From Mangifera indica (lineage: Eukaryota > Streptophyta > Magnoliopsida > Sapindales > Anacardiaceae): a stretch of DNA of 64,000 nucleotides. The notes under the pieces were generated by a model. The model was not told where the DNA came from, searched no databases, and saw nothing but the letters and a program-made list of their open reading frames with translations. Positions 44,121 to 62,201 of this stretch are shown piece after piece (the stretch's first letter is position 1; every line of letters begins with the position of its first letter). The position numbers were made by a program, and so were the translations under genes. The stretch spans positions 17,593,463 through 17,657,462 of the forward strand of contig NC_058137.1 in NCBI RefSeq assembly GCF_011075055.1. The letters run 5' to 3'.

Positions 44121-47100
44121 ATATGGCATAATTGATTTATAGAGGTCAAATACTTCATCAACAAGAAATGGGTTATCTTGGTCAACTTATCCATTATCAC
44201 CTATAAAATATTCTACACATGCACCCTTGGAAACCCTATAACAAAATCCATAAAAATATGTTCTTACTTCCACTCAGGCATATTTAAAGGTTATAATAGC
44301 CTTAATAGTCTCTGATATTCAGCTTTAACTTACTAACATGTAAGACACTTAACTACATATTATCCTACATCTCTCTTCATTCTCAACCACTAAAAATTTT
44401 TCTTCAAATCCTAATACATCTGTACACCCCAAAATAGGTCATGTAAAGAAAATTGTGGGCTTCATGGAAAATCCTCTGCCTTAACTCTATGTAATAGGTT
44501 ATAACAATTTCATGGTGAAAACCACGATTCGTGATCACCAAAACATTATTATCTAAAATTTAAACATCATGTACAATTGTACACTACTCATGTTCGAGCA
44601 TACATCGCATTATAAACACTATTCCTTATTTCTTAGGTGTACGAACATACATATCCAACTTGCACAAAATGACCATTTTTACTTCATACACTCATGTACC
44701 GATGTACAACCCTATAGTGTGTGGTTGTATAAGCTCTCAAACAATTACAAATGTAAATAAAAATAAGAAGACAAGACAATAATACCCTTAGGCATATTTA
44801 TAGGAGTTACATGATGATTCGCTATAAGAATGGAAGGTGAAGACATCAAATCACCTTTTTTGGATGAAGTAGCAACCAACAAAATTCACTATTATCCATT
44901 AGTTAAAACCTTAATATAGAAATGTAAAATAAATAAAACTACTAATGTGAAGTCATCTATGGATTCCTTGTTGAATATACTGTTGACATCAACCTAACTT
45001 GAGATGTTTCTAGTGCACCACCTCAACATCTAGGGTATTGTTAACAATGATCCTATTTTTGTCTAGTCATACAATATTTCAAATGTCTTGTAAATTCAAC
45101 CTAATATGACAAAATTACAAGTGCTAATCATGGATTATTAGCATATTATTACACAAATATACATTAATGAAAATAAAGACACAATTACCTAGAGAGTTAA
45201 TGAAAACGCCATTAAACTATACAAATGCATAAGGGTCTTCCTCTGGATAAGCTCTACCTCTCAAACAAATGACTAATTGAATCACTAATGGATTTATACA
45301 TCATCTTCTATACATGTACACTGAATTATTTATTCAAGCGATCGATAAGCTACAACACCTTCTTACAAAACACCTTTTTGTTATCTATGGCCAACAATCT
45401 AATGTGTAACAAAATAAAGTCATTTTAATAGAGTTGGTGCCATTCTCCCCTCATGCCTTAGCCTCAAGTACCCTCATCACATCTCAATGAATGACTGATG
45501 CTTTATTAAAAAAGTCTTTATCTTATATCCTCTATTCTATTGAGGTGAAAAGATAATGTTGCATCTCAATTTGATAGTTGAATCAAAGTTTTGTTAGAAT
45601 GACAAACTCAAACAGGTTGAATTGGACATTAACTCCTTTCAATGTAATCCAAAACTCTTTGTCAAGGTTCACCTTGACAATCTTTCTCAATAAAACAAAG
45701 TGTGCTAATACTCCACTAAATCGAGACTCCTTTTATCTAAAAACTTTTTAAAACATATAATTCTAAGAAGTTTCTTCCATTCATATGTCAAAGTCGATCG
45801 AATCTAGTAACCATGTCACGGTGGCTTCTAGTCATCACTTGCGCTTTTAAGTAATGTGATACTAGAAATCTCTAAATTCCAATAGGTGATTTATGTTTTC
45901 TTTTGTAATCGAAAACTACATTTTGCACCAAAAATATAACAAATCGTTTAATTTTCATAATATTTGCACATTATCATACTTAATTGCAAAAAGAAAATGT
46001 CCAAAAACAGTTATATGAAAAATATCAATTATCCTCTCCCATTTAGAAAATATTAAAACCCGAAATTGAAAAAAAAAATCCCTCCTTGTGTATCACAATA
46101 TCAATTGAAACACGTGTATAGAAAAATATCATCAAACCCCTTACTATGCATGTTTTACATGTTGAAAATATCAATAACCCCCTATACTAGGAAATATCAA
46201 TGACCCCCAATATGTGTAGCACATTGGCAAATATAAAAAAACTACTTACCTTTATTAGCTTCCCCGATGCGTGACCAATATAGTGACTGTGAATCACTCT
46301 TAATGAAAAAACCAAAATAAATTACCCATTTATAAGTTCTTTTTCACCAATAATTGATTCTATACCTATTAAAACACAAAACCATTGATAGGATTTTTGC
46401 AAATCACAAAATATTCTAGCTATTTAACCCAAAAACACAACAACCAAAACCTAACATTTGAATTCTATGGAATCTATGCAAGAGTAGCTAAGTCTCAACA
46501 TTATAATTAATAAAACAAGATGATGAATGATATATTAACCTTTTTTCTCATTTTAATAACGAAAAGCAACTAAAATCACCAAAAATATTATTGGAAACAA
46601 GTATGTATGATTTTCTCCAAGTACGCAAGTGTAGTGTGCTTGTTTTCAAATGTTAAAAATAATTCTAAGGCTTGTTTATATGTAGGTAGTTTCATCCAAG
46701 TCTAATGTGTTGGTCATGCTTTTTCTCCATGTTGAGTTGGCCTTAGGAGTAAAGATGAGTCAAGTTGTCACATTCAAATTGAGGTTGTCGTAATCCTAGG
46801 AACGAACTTCGACTAAAAGGAAGCAACAAGTAGTACCCGAGCAAGGCAATCCAACCCATTTCTAACTTCTGTTATGATTATAAGTCTTGTTTTCCCCAAT
46901 TTAATTTAGGAAGTCGATGTCTACCTGCATGCGGATTGATGCCAATGATTTTACATTTTTGCTTTACCTAACCCCCTAAAAGCCTCGTAACAATAAATCT
47001 CCCTCCTTTTGAACCACTCTCATTCTTCATAAAACATTCTAATTTCTTTTTCTTCTACTGCAATCTTACTTTCAACTCTCAAACTCTCTCTAATTTCATC

Positions 47101-48186
47101 AATTTTCTCTCAATTTATATTTATGAACTCATTTCTTTATTAATTTATTTATATTATTATTTATTTAAATCTTCTCAACTTTATGATATTCTATACATAG
47201 CTTTTTTAATTTTATACTCGAATTCTTAATGGATTCCTCATAATTTGGAGTCAGAGGATCACTTTCGTCACAATTCAATTGTAAAGATTATTATGTTTCC
47301 CTTCATTTAATGGCCTTAGAATTAGAAATATTTGATCCATTTTCACTCTCTCACTTGAAAGATCTAGAAATTTCAAATCAAAGTGTTAGGTCTAAGTCCA
47401 CCTATAATAGGTCGACTTGACCCAGAGACAAAAAAAAACTGTGAAAAGACAATTAGGAAGTAGTTGGGAGACAGTTGAACTATTATAAATATGTCCAAAA
47501 ATTGTCTCCCCAAAAACGTTAGCATTTTACAAAACAAAAAGAAAAAAGTTTTCTCCTTTTCTCTTCTCCCAAAACCTAAAATGACAGAAAACCCAAGGAC
47601 CATGTCTCTTATGGATTGCAGTACTTGGGCAAATAGAGCCATGGAAATTACTCATGTCAGACCCTGAAAACATAATCAAATGAACCACATGAATAAAAAT
47701 TGAATCTGGGTATGCATTTCTATTTATAGTATTTACATAATTGAATTTGGCATGAATTTAAATGTTTTCCAATACAAAACATAATCGAAACTACTTCTAG
47801 TCAAACATAGATAAGCAACAACCCTAAAAAAACAGCGAACAAGAGACAATTTTTATTAGGTATGATAATATTTTACTAAATTGAAATTAACTTTGAAGAA
47901 CAATATGAGAGAAAAGAAGTTATGGATATACAAAATTTATAGTATGTTGATTAGCATCGAGAACGAGACATCCACAGTTAAGCGATAACAATAAAAATCA
48001 ACCAAATTTCAACTTGTAAGCAAACATAAACTCAAATTAGTAATAATCTATATTCCTTAACTTTCTTAGTATGACATTATAATGCACAAACTGCATGAGA
48101 GAAAGTAGCAAAATTCATGGTTGCTATAGTTTCTCCCATTTATTATTTGACTTTTTTTTTTGCTTATATAGTTAGCTTTGCTTTCT
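44121..48186. other. Long stretch of decayed DNA without recognisable domains
   Basis: By position 44.1-46 kb on the minus strand may hold the rest of the gypsy pol, but I recognise no RT or RNase H box. From 46 to 48.2 kb I see no gene, repeat or RNA signature. Confidence 0.3.
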
Positions 48187-50695
48187 TGTAACATCTGCAA
48201 GTATGTTTAAGGTTATTTTTAACTTTTGGCTATGTGAGTGTATTATCTCTTAAGTAATTATATAAGTTTGAAATTGGAGACACACGACCATGGGTGTGTT
48301 GTGAAAAAGGGCAAAATCATTTTTTTTATGTGCTAATTGATATTTGGCCAAGTTTGGTTGACCCACACACTCATGCATAATGGTATACACACCCGTATGT
48401 GGTTAACACATTTGAATATTAGATAAGGATGCGTTTCACAGGGAATTCAAAACATGGTTTATTTTGTGCAATGGCATACACACTTTTTTGCCTTTAGTAC
48501 GCACCCATGTATTGTTATCTGAAGTGAAAATAAAAGAGCACATTTGCATTTGGCTGAAGCTTTTACCCTATTTTCATAGAAAAATTCAGAGTAAGAGTGA
48601 GAGAGAACTTGAGTGCTTTATAGGTTAAGAATGCAAAGAAGGTTAAGAAGGATTAATCCAGGCTATGAGAAGATCATTTGCGACATTAAAGAGAGGTAAG
48701 TAGGTGATTTCTATTCTAAGCTTTATGTATTGTGTGTTTGATCTATAATTCAGTGATCATGTGATGATGAAATTATCTTGTGGATATGCTTATGGACTAA
48801 AAAAGTACAGGTAGTAATTATTAAAATTGATTGATGTTAACTTATATGATTTTTGTGCAATGGTGTATACATGCAAGTTTGGCATTATTTTGATGAGGTG
48901 AGGAGAAGGTTTTACTATTGGATTAGAACTGTAATATAGTACATTTTGTTAAAGGAATGAATATGAAAGATTCGGACTAATTACATTTTTTTTTGTGCAA
49001 GAATGAGGATAAAGGGTTGATAAAGGTTGTTCTGTTGTTATTTAAGTTGCGGTGGAATTCTTTGTTATTGATCAATTATTGGTTCTTTTGTTTATGATTA
49101 GTTGATCATGTAAAATCCATTATAGTGAACTATATGAAGACGTTAAAGGGTTGACATGTTCATGGTGTTGAGTTTGATTGTTATGGATGCATGTATAATA
49201 TATAATATAGTAAAAGGTGATATTGAGTATGTGTTATGCCATTTCAGTAATGCTAGAATTAGGAGTCAGGGATACTTTGTGAATCAGGGATGCATGATAG
49301 GATGGTTGGTTTCAAATATGTCAGTTTTGAAGTATAGTAGTGGCATTTTGGTGGTTTAGAATGCTTAAAGGAGTTGTTGTCGAATTCTAGGAAAACATGC
49401 GTTATACACCTGTGTGTATTTAGGAAAAATTCTCCTCGTGTTAGATCAATGTCACAGGAGTGTGGATTTGGGAATGGACATACGTCTATGTGGTATGGGA
49501 CACACGATCATGTGTTCTACCCCAAAGATACACACTTGTACGCCTAGGGTTTTCACCTTGTGGATTGAATAACACACCGTCGTGTGTGATGGATACACAC
49601 TCATATACTTTTGAGGAAACTTGAGAAAAAATACATAAGAAGTTAGCAAAGGAAATATAGGGTTCAATTATGATTACGAGAGTTTGGAAATGACTACTTA
49701 GCCTTTGTAAGAGAAGATTATGAAGGAAACCAATGACAAGGCTCTAACAAAGGCCATTGGTGATGGGAATTATTATGGGTGTGTCTAATTATATGGACAA
49801 CAATACATATCCTAATCAGAGTAGTTTCAGATTGAAAATTTGAAACAATGTACTATACTAGTTTGAACTATTGAGTTGTGTGTAGTGTGGTAATGAAAGC
49901 AACAAGATTAGTTTGCATGACTTTGATATCTTTAGATGATTATGCACCGACAACAGGCATTGTAGCATTTAGGATGCATGTGCAATAATATGAGAGACTC
50001 AGAGTCTTATTGCTCTTTTGATATGGTATCCTTAGCCCAATCCTGATCGGCACATGTATAGGGTACACCTAGATGCTATTCAGGATGTCACTTGTTTTCA
50101 CCAAATGTCCAAGACATCAACATACATTGTTTGACACTAGTCATTTGGGATGACACTATCACTGAAAAAAAAGAGCATTGGACGTTGAGATAATCTGAAT
50201 AGGCATATGAGATTCTAAGAAAACACCCGTGGGACCACAAATAGAATATTAAAGGACACATAAAGTTCACTGTGTACAAATATGAGAATATGTACTATGT
50301 TTCATGGATTAACTACTTACTAAGTATGTTTCACTCATGTGTTCTGTTTAAATGGTTTTGCAAATAGAATTATAAAGTAACGAGACAGCAACGGGGGAGC
50401 CAACTAGTTAGCTCGTAAAGGTGTATAAGGGTATGGGCATTATTGTCTTTTTATATGACTGGATTTACTGATATGTTAAGTTGTATTACTTTTTATACAC
50501 ATTGATTTTATGATTCAATTACTCAGACTTTGTTACTTGATTTAATATTTAAAAAACATGTTTTTAGGATTTTGGGAATTTATTTAATAAACCATATTTG
50601 TTCTAATTGCTTCTGCATAGAAAATATTTAATTTGACATGTCTCTTTGGATACATATTTTATATAAAGGTATGTATTTGGAAAAGGGGTGTTACA
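48187..50695 (+). mobile_element. LTR-like remnant, TGTAA...GGGGTGTTACA family
   Basis: Begins TGTAACATCTGCAAGTATG and ends GAAAAGGGGTGTTACA. Both ends align with those of 24619-25965 (for example GGTTATT-TT-CTTTTGGCT, GTATGTAT-TGGAA-A). Inside are several CACACCCGTATG/CACACGACCATGG phrases typical of such LTRs. At 2.5 kb it is 1.1 kb longer than the other copy, so it either holds an insertion (perhaps 49.7-50.4 kb) or the other copy has a deletion. The flanks TTTCT and TTTTT match at 4 of 5 positions. Confidence 0.5.
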
Positions 50696-50879
50696 TTTTT
50701 ATCCACAATATAGGCTTGTTAGGAAAAAAGAACAACAACTAGCTAGAAGAGATATTTTTTTAACTTTATGATAAATTAAGTTTAAAACTTTAAAAAGAAT
50801 TTGAAAACTTTCCATATATATTTACTGCATTAACTTCCTATAACCAAGTTGTCATATCAAAACAAAGCTTTTTTATTGT

Positions 50880-51440
50880 TACAAAACATTACATGAATGA
50901 TAATTGGTGACAAAAATTGTTTGGTTTTAAACTCTTTTATTCTAAACATATTGTTGAAACTATTTATTTTACAGTTGTTGAAGTTTTACAATATTATATA
51001 ATAATTGAGAGAGTTATTGCAATAACACTAGACAATGCAACCACTAATACAACATAAATTTCTTATTTTTAAAAGGAATTGGATTTGCTTTCTGAAGGAA
51101 AATTTTTTTTCCAATTAGAACCATTAGAAAGGGTGCATATTACTATCAATTTCATTGTCAGTAGCATACAAGATGGAAAAAGTTATATTAGATATTGCAA
51201 ACAAGAGGATATGCATGTCAAACCATTGAAATTCTATTGCGATATAGACATCTAGCGAAACTTAACCTTCTTGACGTTAGAAAAGGATCTTTTAATAACA
51301 GACCAAATGTGAACTTTGTCAATGAATTTGATTTGAGGGTTTGTCAACTTAATAATTATTTGTTTCTTAAATTTTTATATGATTTTATAAAACTTTTGAT
51401 AGATACAAAGATGATCTATACTCAAGTAAAATTACTTTAG
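50880..51440 (+). pseudogene. hAT transposase remnant, plus strand
   Basis: The text YSKHIVETIYFTVVEVLQYYIIIERVIAITLDNATTNTT corresponds to the hAT core 'I...TDNAS.N' with the catalytic Asp in LDNAT. It is followed about 80 codons later by VHITINFIVSSIQDGKSYIRYCK, at the position of the family's 'IR..V.FI..S..R...F' helix. Stops and shifts separate the blocks. No dimerisation domain is recognisable. Confidence 0.5.
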
Positions 51441-53099
51441 ATATCGAATTAAATACTTCATTCTTAAATGGATTAGGCTGTGTTTTAGATCATAGTATAG
51501 AATAAAAAGTACTTGGAGTTATAACTTGTTAGATGTGCAATTATTTAAGATATGACTATAGTTTTTCTCTCAAAAATTTTGGCAATAAATTGGATAGTCT
51601 TTCTTTTATATTAAAATAGATATAACAGATAGACGTTTGATATATATTACCATTAAGAAATTGATGAAAACATGCATCAAGTGTGATCGAGCATCTAAAC
51701 TTTTGTAAAACTAAGTGGTGATATTAGATGTAATAGCTTTAGTGCATACAAACTTGAACCAACTATGCTACAACGGTATCTTCAAGTGGACTTATTATAC
51801 ATGACCGAAAAAGAAAAAGAAGAGATGAATATACTTCGACGGTGGAATCAAAGTTTAAATCAATATATATAAAATATACTTATAATTATAATTAAACTTT
51901 AAATTACTGTTTATATTTTTAAAATTAAAAATTCAAATTAAAATATTTAATGGTATAATAAGATTAAAATAATTAGACAGTATCACTTAAGGTCCCGCCT
52001 CGCCAATCCCCTATAGGGCTTGGACCAGTCCCAGGACCGGGCCCAGCATTTGAAGCCATGGCCGAACCGATCCCCCTGTCCCGAGTCCCAATTGTCCAGC
52101 TCTATTTGGTCAGAATTAAAAAATAAAAAAAGGTAGAAATATTTGAGAGGTATGGTCCCATTTGCAATTGCTTTTGTCAAAAGTCTTTACCTGAGTTAAT
52201 AGATTCTCTGTCAATGGAAATATGCCAAGCATGGTGTTTAATTTCAGCTACCCATTCAACCGTTGGATCTTGAGTTTGGCTGGGGTAACGTCTGGTGCAA
52301 TCTACCGTTCATCCAATTTTATATATTTATATGTCGTCATCTCATAAAAAAGAAATTAATTATTTATGAATATGACTGATTATTTATATCATGTTTATTC
52401 ATAATTGCATTAGTAAACGAACAAAAATGTTATTACGAAAATTGTTTATGGCTATTAATCTCGAAAACAGCATTTAGCGCCCAACTTAACTTTCATATTT
52501 TATATATAATATAGATAAATTGAGATTATATCAATGATATTAATTTGTATGATTAAATAAAAAAGATAATAATTTGTATATTAATAATAATATTTGAATA
52601 TAAGATTAAATGTTATTTTAATTTTAATTTAACATTAATATTTATTATTAGTTTGATTGAATAAATAATAATAATGATAATAATTAGATATTTTTAAAGA
52701 TATTATCAATTAAGAACTTTTTCAAAATTTTGAAGAAAAGAATAAAAGTTTTAAATTGTTCAATCAAGCCACATACAACAAAGATGTATCATTCACTTTA
52801 AGGGAAATCATTAAAAATACTTACATTGTCTTTCAAACTTATGCCTATGAATAAGTTGAGCAGTTTGGGACTTTCATGCTAGTACTATAGTCTCATATCA
52901 CCATAAATTTAATTGCATAAATACATAATCACTTCAACTATACTATCTTGTTAGTTAAAGAATATATTCAATCCTCTATGATACAACCATTACTTGAGAA
53001 TATTGACTTGGATGTGATCACATAAACTATAATGGATAAAATGTCACATGCTATTTAGGCTACAATAGGGAACTGATTTGCATTTTGGTTTCACTATTA
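51441..53099. other. AT-rich DNA between two hAT remnants
   Basis: Apart from the GC-rich patch at about 52 kb I find no feature. Confidence 0.35.
51985..52115. repeat. GGCC/CCCAG-rich patch, possible hAT subterminal region
   Basis: GGCTTGGACCAGTCCCAGGACCGGGCCCAGC and CCGAACCGATCC form a locally GC-rich patch in very AT-rich DNA. Similar CCGGGCC arrays occur near the ends of plant hAT elements. TIRs are not identified. Confidence 0.3.
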
Positions 53100-53689
53100 A
53101 AATAAGTCCATTCTTCTTTTTGTTCATGTATAACAAGTGCCTTTTGAAGATACCACTATAGCTCAATTGGTTAGTGGTTGTATGTGCTATAAATGTGACT
53201 ACATCTAATACCACTTCTTAATCTAAAGTCTTCAACCCTACATCAAATGTTCAATCATACTTGATTAATGTCTTCATCAATCTTTTTAATCTTTTATATT
53301 GATCGTCACGTTGCTATGTCCATTATGATATAAGAGAAAAAAAATTTTGTTCACTTTGTTGTCAAATTGTCTTAAATAAAAAACTATAGTTATACCTTAA
53401 ATAATGACTTATTTGGCTACCTATAGCTATAAATACATTTAGTTTAACCTAAAATCTAAAACACAATCTAATCTATATAAAAATGAAAAATCTAACTAAT
53501 ATTTATGGTTATTTTCTTCCATATCAGAAACGATTGTACACAAGTAAGAATCATCTGTAAATCTATTAAATGTTTTACAAATTTGAAGCAAAATATCTAA
53601 CGCTAAATTAGTTATAGTATGATAAATATAACTTAATAGATTAGTGGAATTGTAAAAATATTTAAGAAATATAAAAAATATTTCACAAA

Positions 53690-54110
53690 TCCTCTAATTG
53701 AATGCATCGATGACGATATCCAAGGAACTCTTTTGGTTGACGAAGTACACAATTTGACATGTGTTTTAAAGAACTTATTCTAACATAAAAAATGTTGAGT
53801 TCCAACAAAAGACATGTCGCAACTAAGTTTTAATCATTTGATGAAAAAATCCTCTTATTTGTAAATAAATGACTAACTACTCTCATCTTATACTGTTACT
53901 AATAATGAATTCAATAGTTGTATGTACATTCTCTATCCACTTCTTTATATCTTCAAAACTTGCTTTAACAATTGAATTGATGATGTGACAAATATACCAC
54001 TGATGACAAATTGTTGTCATATTAGTAGTTGCATTCTTAGTTATAGTAATATAATTTTAAAGACTTTAATAATTGTTACATAAATAGTTTTAGCATTATA
54101 TTTAAAATAC
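53690..54110 (-). pseudogene. hAT transposase remnant, minus strand
   Basis: The minus strand reads ATTNM, then CHQWYICHIINSIVKASFEDIKKWIENVHTTIEFIISNS, which corresponds to the hAT block 'RC.AHI.NLIV..GL..I...I..VR..I.FI..S'. A decayed stretch in the place of the RWNST box follows. Stops are frequent. It is on the opposite strand from the copy at 50.9 kb, so they are separate insertions or an inversion. Confidence 0.55.
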
Positions 54111-55695
54111 AATGGATTAAAACCTATCAATTTTTATTGTAGACGCAATTTATTTTTCAGGTAATGTATTGTAACACTTAAAAAATCTGTTTTAGATTTG
54201 ACATACCAAATATTAGAAGTAAATACAATAAATATTTTTTGAAAATTTTCAAATTCTTTTTTAAGTTTGAAATTTAATTTTTTTACAAAGTTTTAATATA
54301 TCTCTTCTAGTTGTACTTTTAGTAACAATGCTATATCATGGACAAAAAAATAATCTTAATCATTTCAATAAAAAAAATTATTTTTGATAAAAAAATTTGG
54401 GAGAATTCGTAGAACTTATCAAATATGTTGTTTTTTCTTGTGCAACGTGTGCATTGTAATGTTATACGTGAAAATTTGAAGATTACATATTAAAATCAAG
54501 TTGAGTTTGAATTTATATGTTTGTTGAACCTTGTTTGACGAGTTTAACATGCTTCTTCTCTAAACATCACCTTATTATGGATGTCCTCTTGTCAACGCTA
54601 ATAAAAATATTATAAATTTTGCATATCTTGCATAACTTTTTATCCTCTGATTCTAATACTTTGAATTTAGTTCTTTAGATGAAAAAGAATGTAACAATCA
54701 CCACCATCAAATTTAGGAAGAAAATGATCCTCTGATTCTAATACTTTGAAAATCCATTATGAATTTTAGTTTTAAAAAACAAAAATATAAATGCTCTAAT
54801 AAATTACTATAATTTAATAAATACTAACATAATTAAATTAATCAAAAAAATAATAAATATAAATCGAGAGAAATTTGATGAATAGGAGAGAATTTGAGAA
54901 TTTAAAATAAAAGTAGAAATCATAAGAGAATGTTTTGATAAGAATTAAAGTTTTTTTTTTTTCTTTGGAATGCTAGAGGTCAAGGCCAATTTAATCTTAT
55001 TCAAGACAGAGGCTAATAGTTGGCCTTTTTTTCAAACATTTTAATTTTAATTTTATAATTTTTTAGTAATTTTAATAATTTTTAAATATATTTAAATTTA
55101 AATAATTATTTATTTTTCCCTTTATAAATTTAATTTAACTTTAAGAGAGTATTTAGTTTGAGTAATTATTTGTTATTAAAATTTAAAAATTATCTTAACG
55201 ATATATTACTTAAAAGATTACTAGGTATAAATAATTATTATATTTGATTAGAGATAATAAAAAATGTTAATAAATTATTTTACTTAAATATTCTTGGATA
55301 TAATTATTTTAAAATATTTTTATATTACTTATTATATTAATTGAAAATACGGTTATGTTTATTCTAAAAATTAATAAATAAAAATATAATTATAATAAAA
55401 TCAAAATTACTTTGATAGTCTTTTAATACTTAAGAGAAATGTGGTAATTACTACCTATATTATCTGTTATATTAATATTGATAATAAAATATTATCATAA
55501 TTTTTTATAATCAATAAATTAAATATAATAATATAAAAAATAAAAAATAAACCATTAAAATAATTTTTATTAATTGAAAACCAAACTGTAAATAAAGATA
55601 TTAAATGATGTAACTATATTTTGATGGTTTAGTTAAAATAATTGTAGCGTGGAAGCATTACTTTACCTTTTTCATAATTCTACTTGTCAAATTAT
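54111..55695. other. AT-rich intergenic DNA upstream of the GH5 gene
   Basis: Very AT-rich, many ATAATTAT words, no gene or repeat of note except a short repeated phrase (CCTCTGATTCTAATACTTTGAA) near 54650 and 54730. Confidence 0.35.
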
Positions 55696-55764
55696 GCCTT
55701 TTTGCTTTTACCTTCTTAGCCTTTTTGCTTTTACCTTCTTAGCCTTTTTGCTTTTACCTTCTTA
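55696..55764. repeat. 23-bp tandem repeat, exactly three units
   Basis: GCCTTTTTGCTTTTACCTTCTTA three times without a mismatch, then a partial fourth (ACC). It lies 25 bp upstream of the GH5 TATA box. Confidence 0.92.
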
Positions 55765-55788
55765 ACCTTAAGTCTCCTCCTAGTACAA

Positions 55789-55794
55789 TATAAA
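55789..55794 (+). promoter_or_regulatory. Probable TATA box of the GH5 gene
   Basis: TATAAA in ACAATATAAAACAAAC, about 410 bp before the start codon. Transcription from about 55820 would leave a long 5' UTR, possibly with an intron. A closer promoter cannot be excluded. Confidence 0.45.
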
Positions 55795-56206
55795 ACAAAC
55801 AAAGCCACCCAAATCTTGAAGCAAAGACACCCTTTTCTCTTGTTTTTTTCCTATATTTTATTTTCTTATCCAGATTTGCACACTAATCTACGTATGAACT
55901 CTTTCACTTCACTTTTCATTCTTCTGCACTCTAAAAAAATGTTCTTTTCTTCTTCCCCATATGAAGCATTGATAATTTAATAAAAGAATATGGAATTAAT
56001 AAGGGAAAACTCAGTTGCATATGTTATGATTGTTTACAAGGCTGAATTTGGTATTAATTGACTCATAAGAAAGGAATTATTAAAAATTCTCCCAACTGGG
56101 CTGCTTTCAGACCTCTTCAAATAAACTTTGATAAATCCACCTCCTTCTTGGGTATGGATTCTGTGTTATTTTAGCTTTCTTGATGCTGTAGCAACCTGCA
56201 TTCTTC

Positions 56207-61720
<5,514 letters not shown>

Positions 61721-61791
61721 AATTCATTTAACTTAGTACTTAAGTTTCCTGGAACTCCGATAGTTAATTACAGTTACATCAGCCTACAATC

Positions 61792-61797
61792 AATAAA
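61792..61797 (+). other. Poly(A) signal of the GH5 gene
   Basis: AATAAA in CAATCAATAAATTTTT, 72 bp after the stop codon. Confidence 0.55.
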
Positions 61798-62201
61798 TTT
61801 TTCTTCTAAATAGCACGTAAACTACATTCATGCAGGTAATTCACCAAAACCCCAAATTTTCGACACATTAGTGTTGCTTGGATTAGTGTGTACCTGGTTA
61901 TATCTGCATCATATGTTGTGACCGACCACACAAACATTGTGAATGATCCAGAAACATCGAGGGAGACATAAATGTGACTTTTCTTAATTTTTTGTTTTTT
62001 AAAATTTCTTTGCATCTCAACCACCACATTCATATGTTTTACAAATTGGCAATTGCAGTAAAATTGTTAGAGAAAAATTATCCACAGGACATGTAAATGA
62101 TCCTGTAAGAACTTGGGGGCTACTCTCAGTAATATGCAATGAAAAATTATTTGAACTCTGAGCTTCTTGTGCAATACTCTCGCATGATTTTATTCTGTTA
62201 T

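Noticed and set aside
24619..50695. One giant LTR element bounded by the two TGTAA...TTACA copies
   Set aside because: No primer-binding site follows the first copy and no matching gag-pol in the same orientation lies between. The copies differ by 1.1 kb and the flanks do not form a common TSD.
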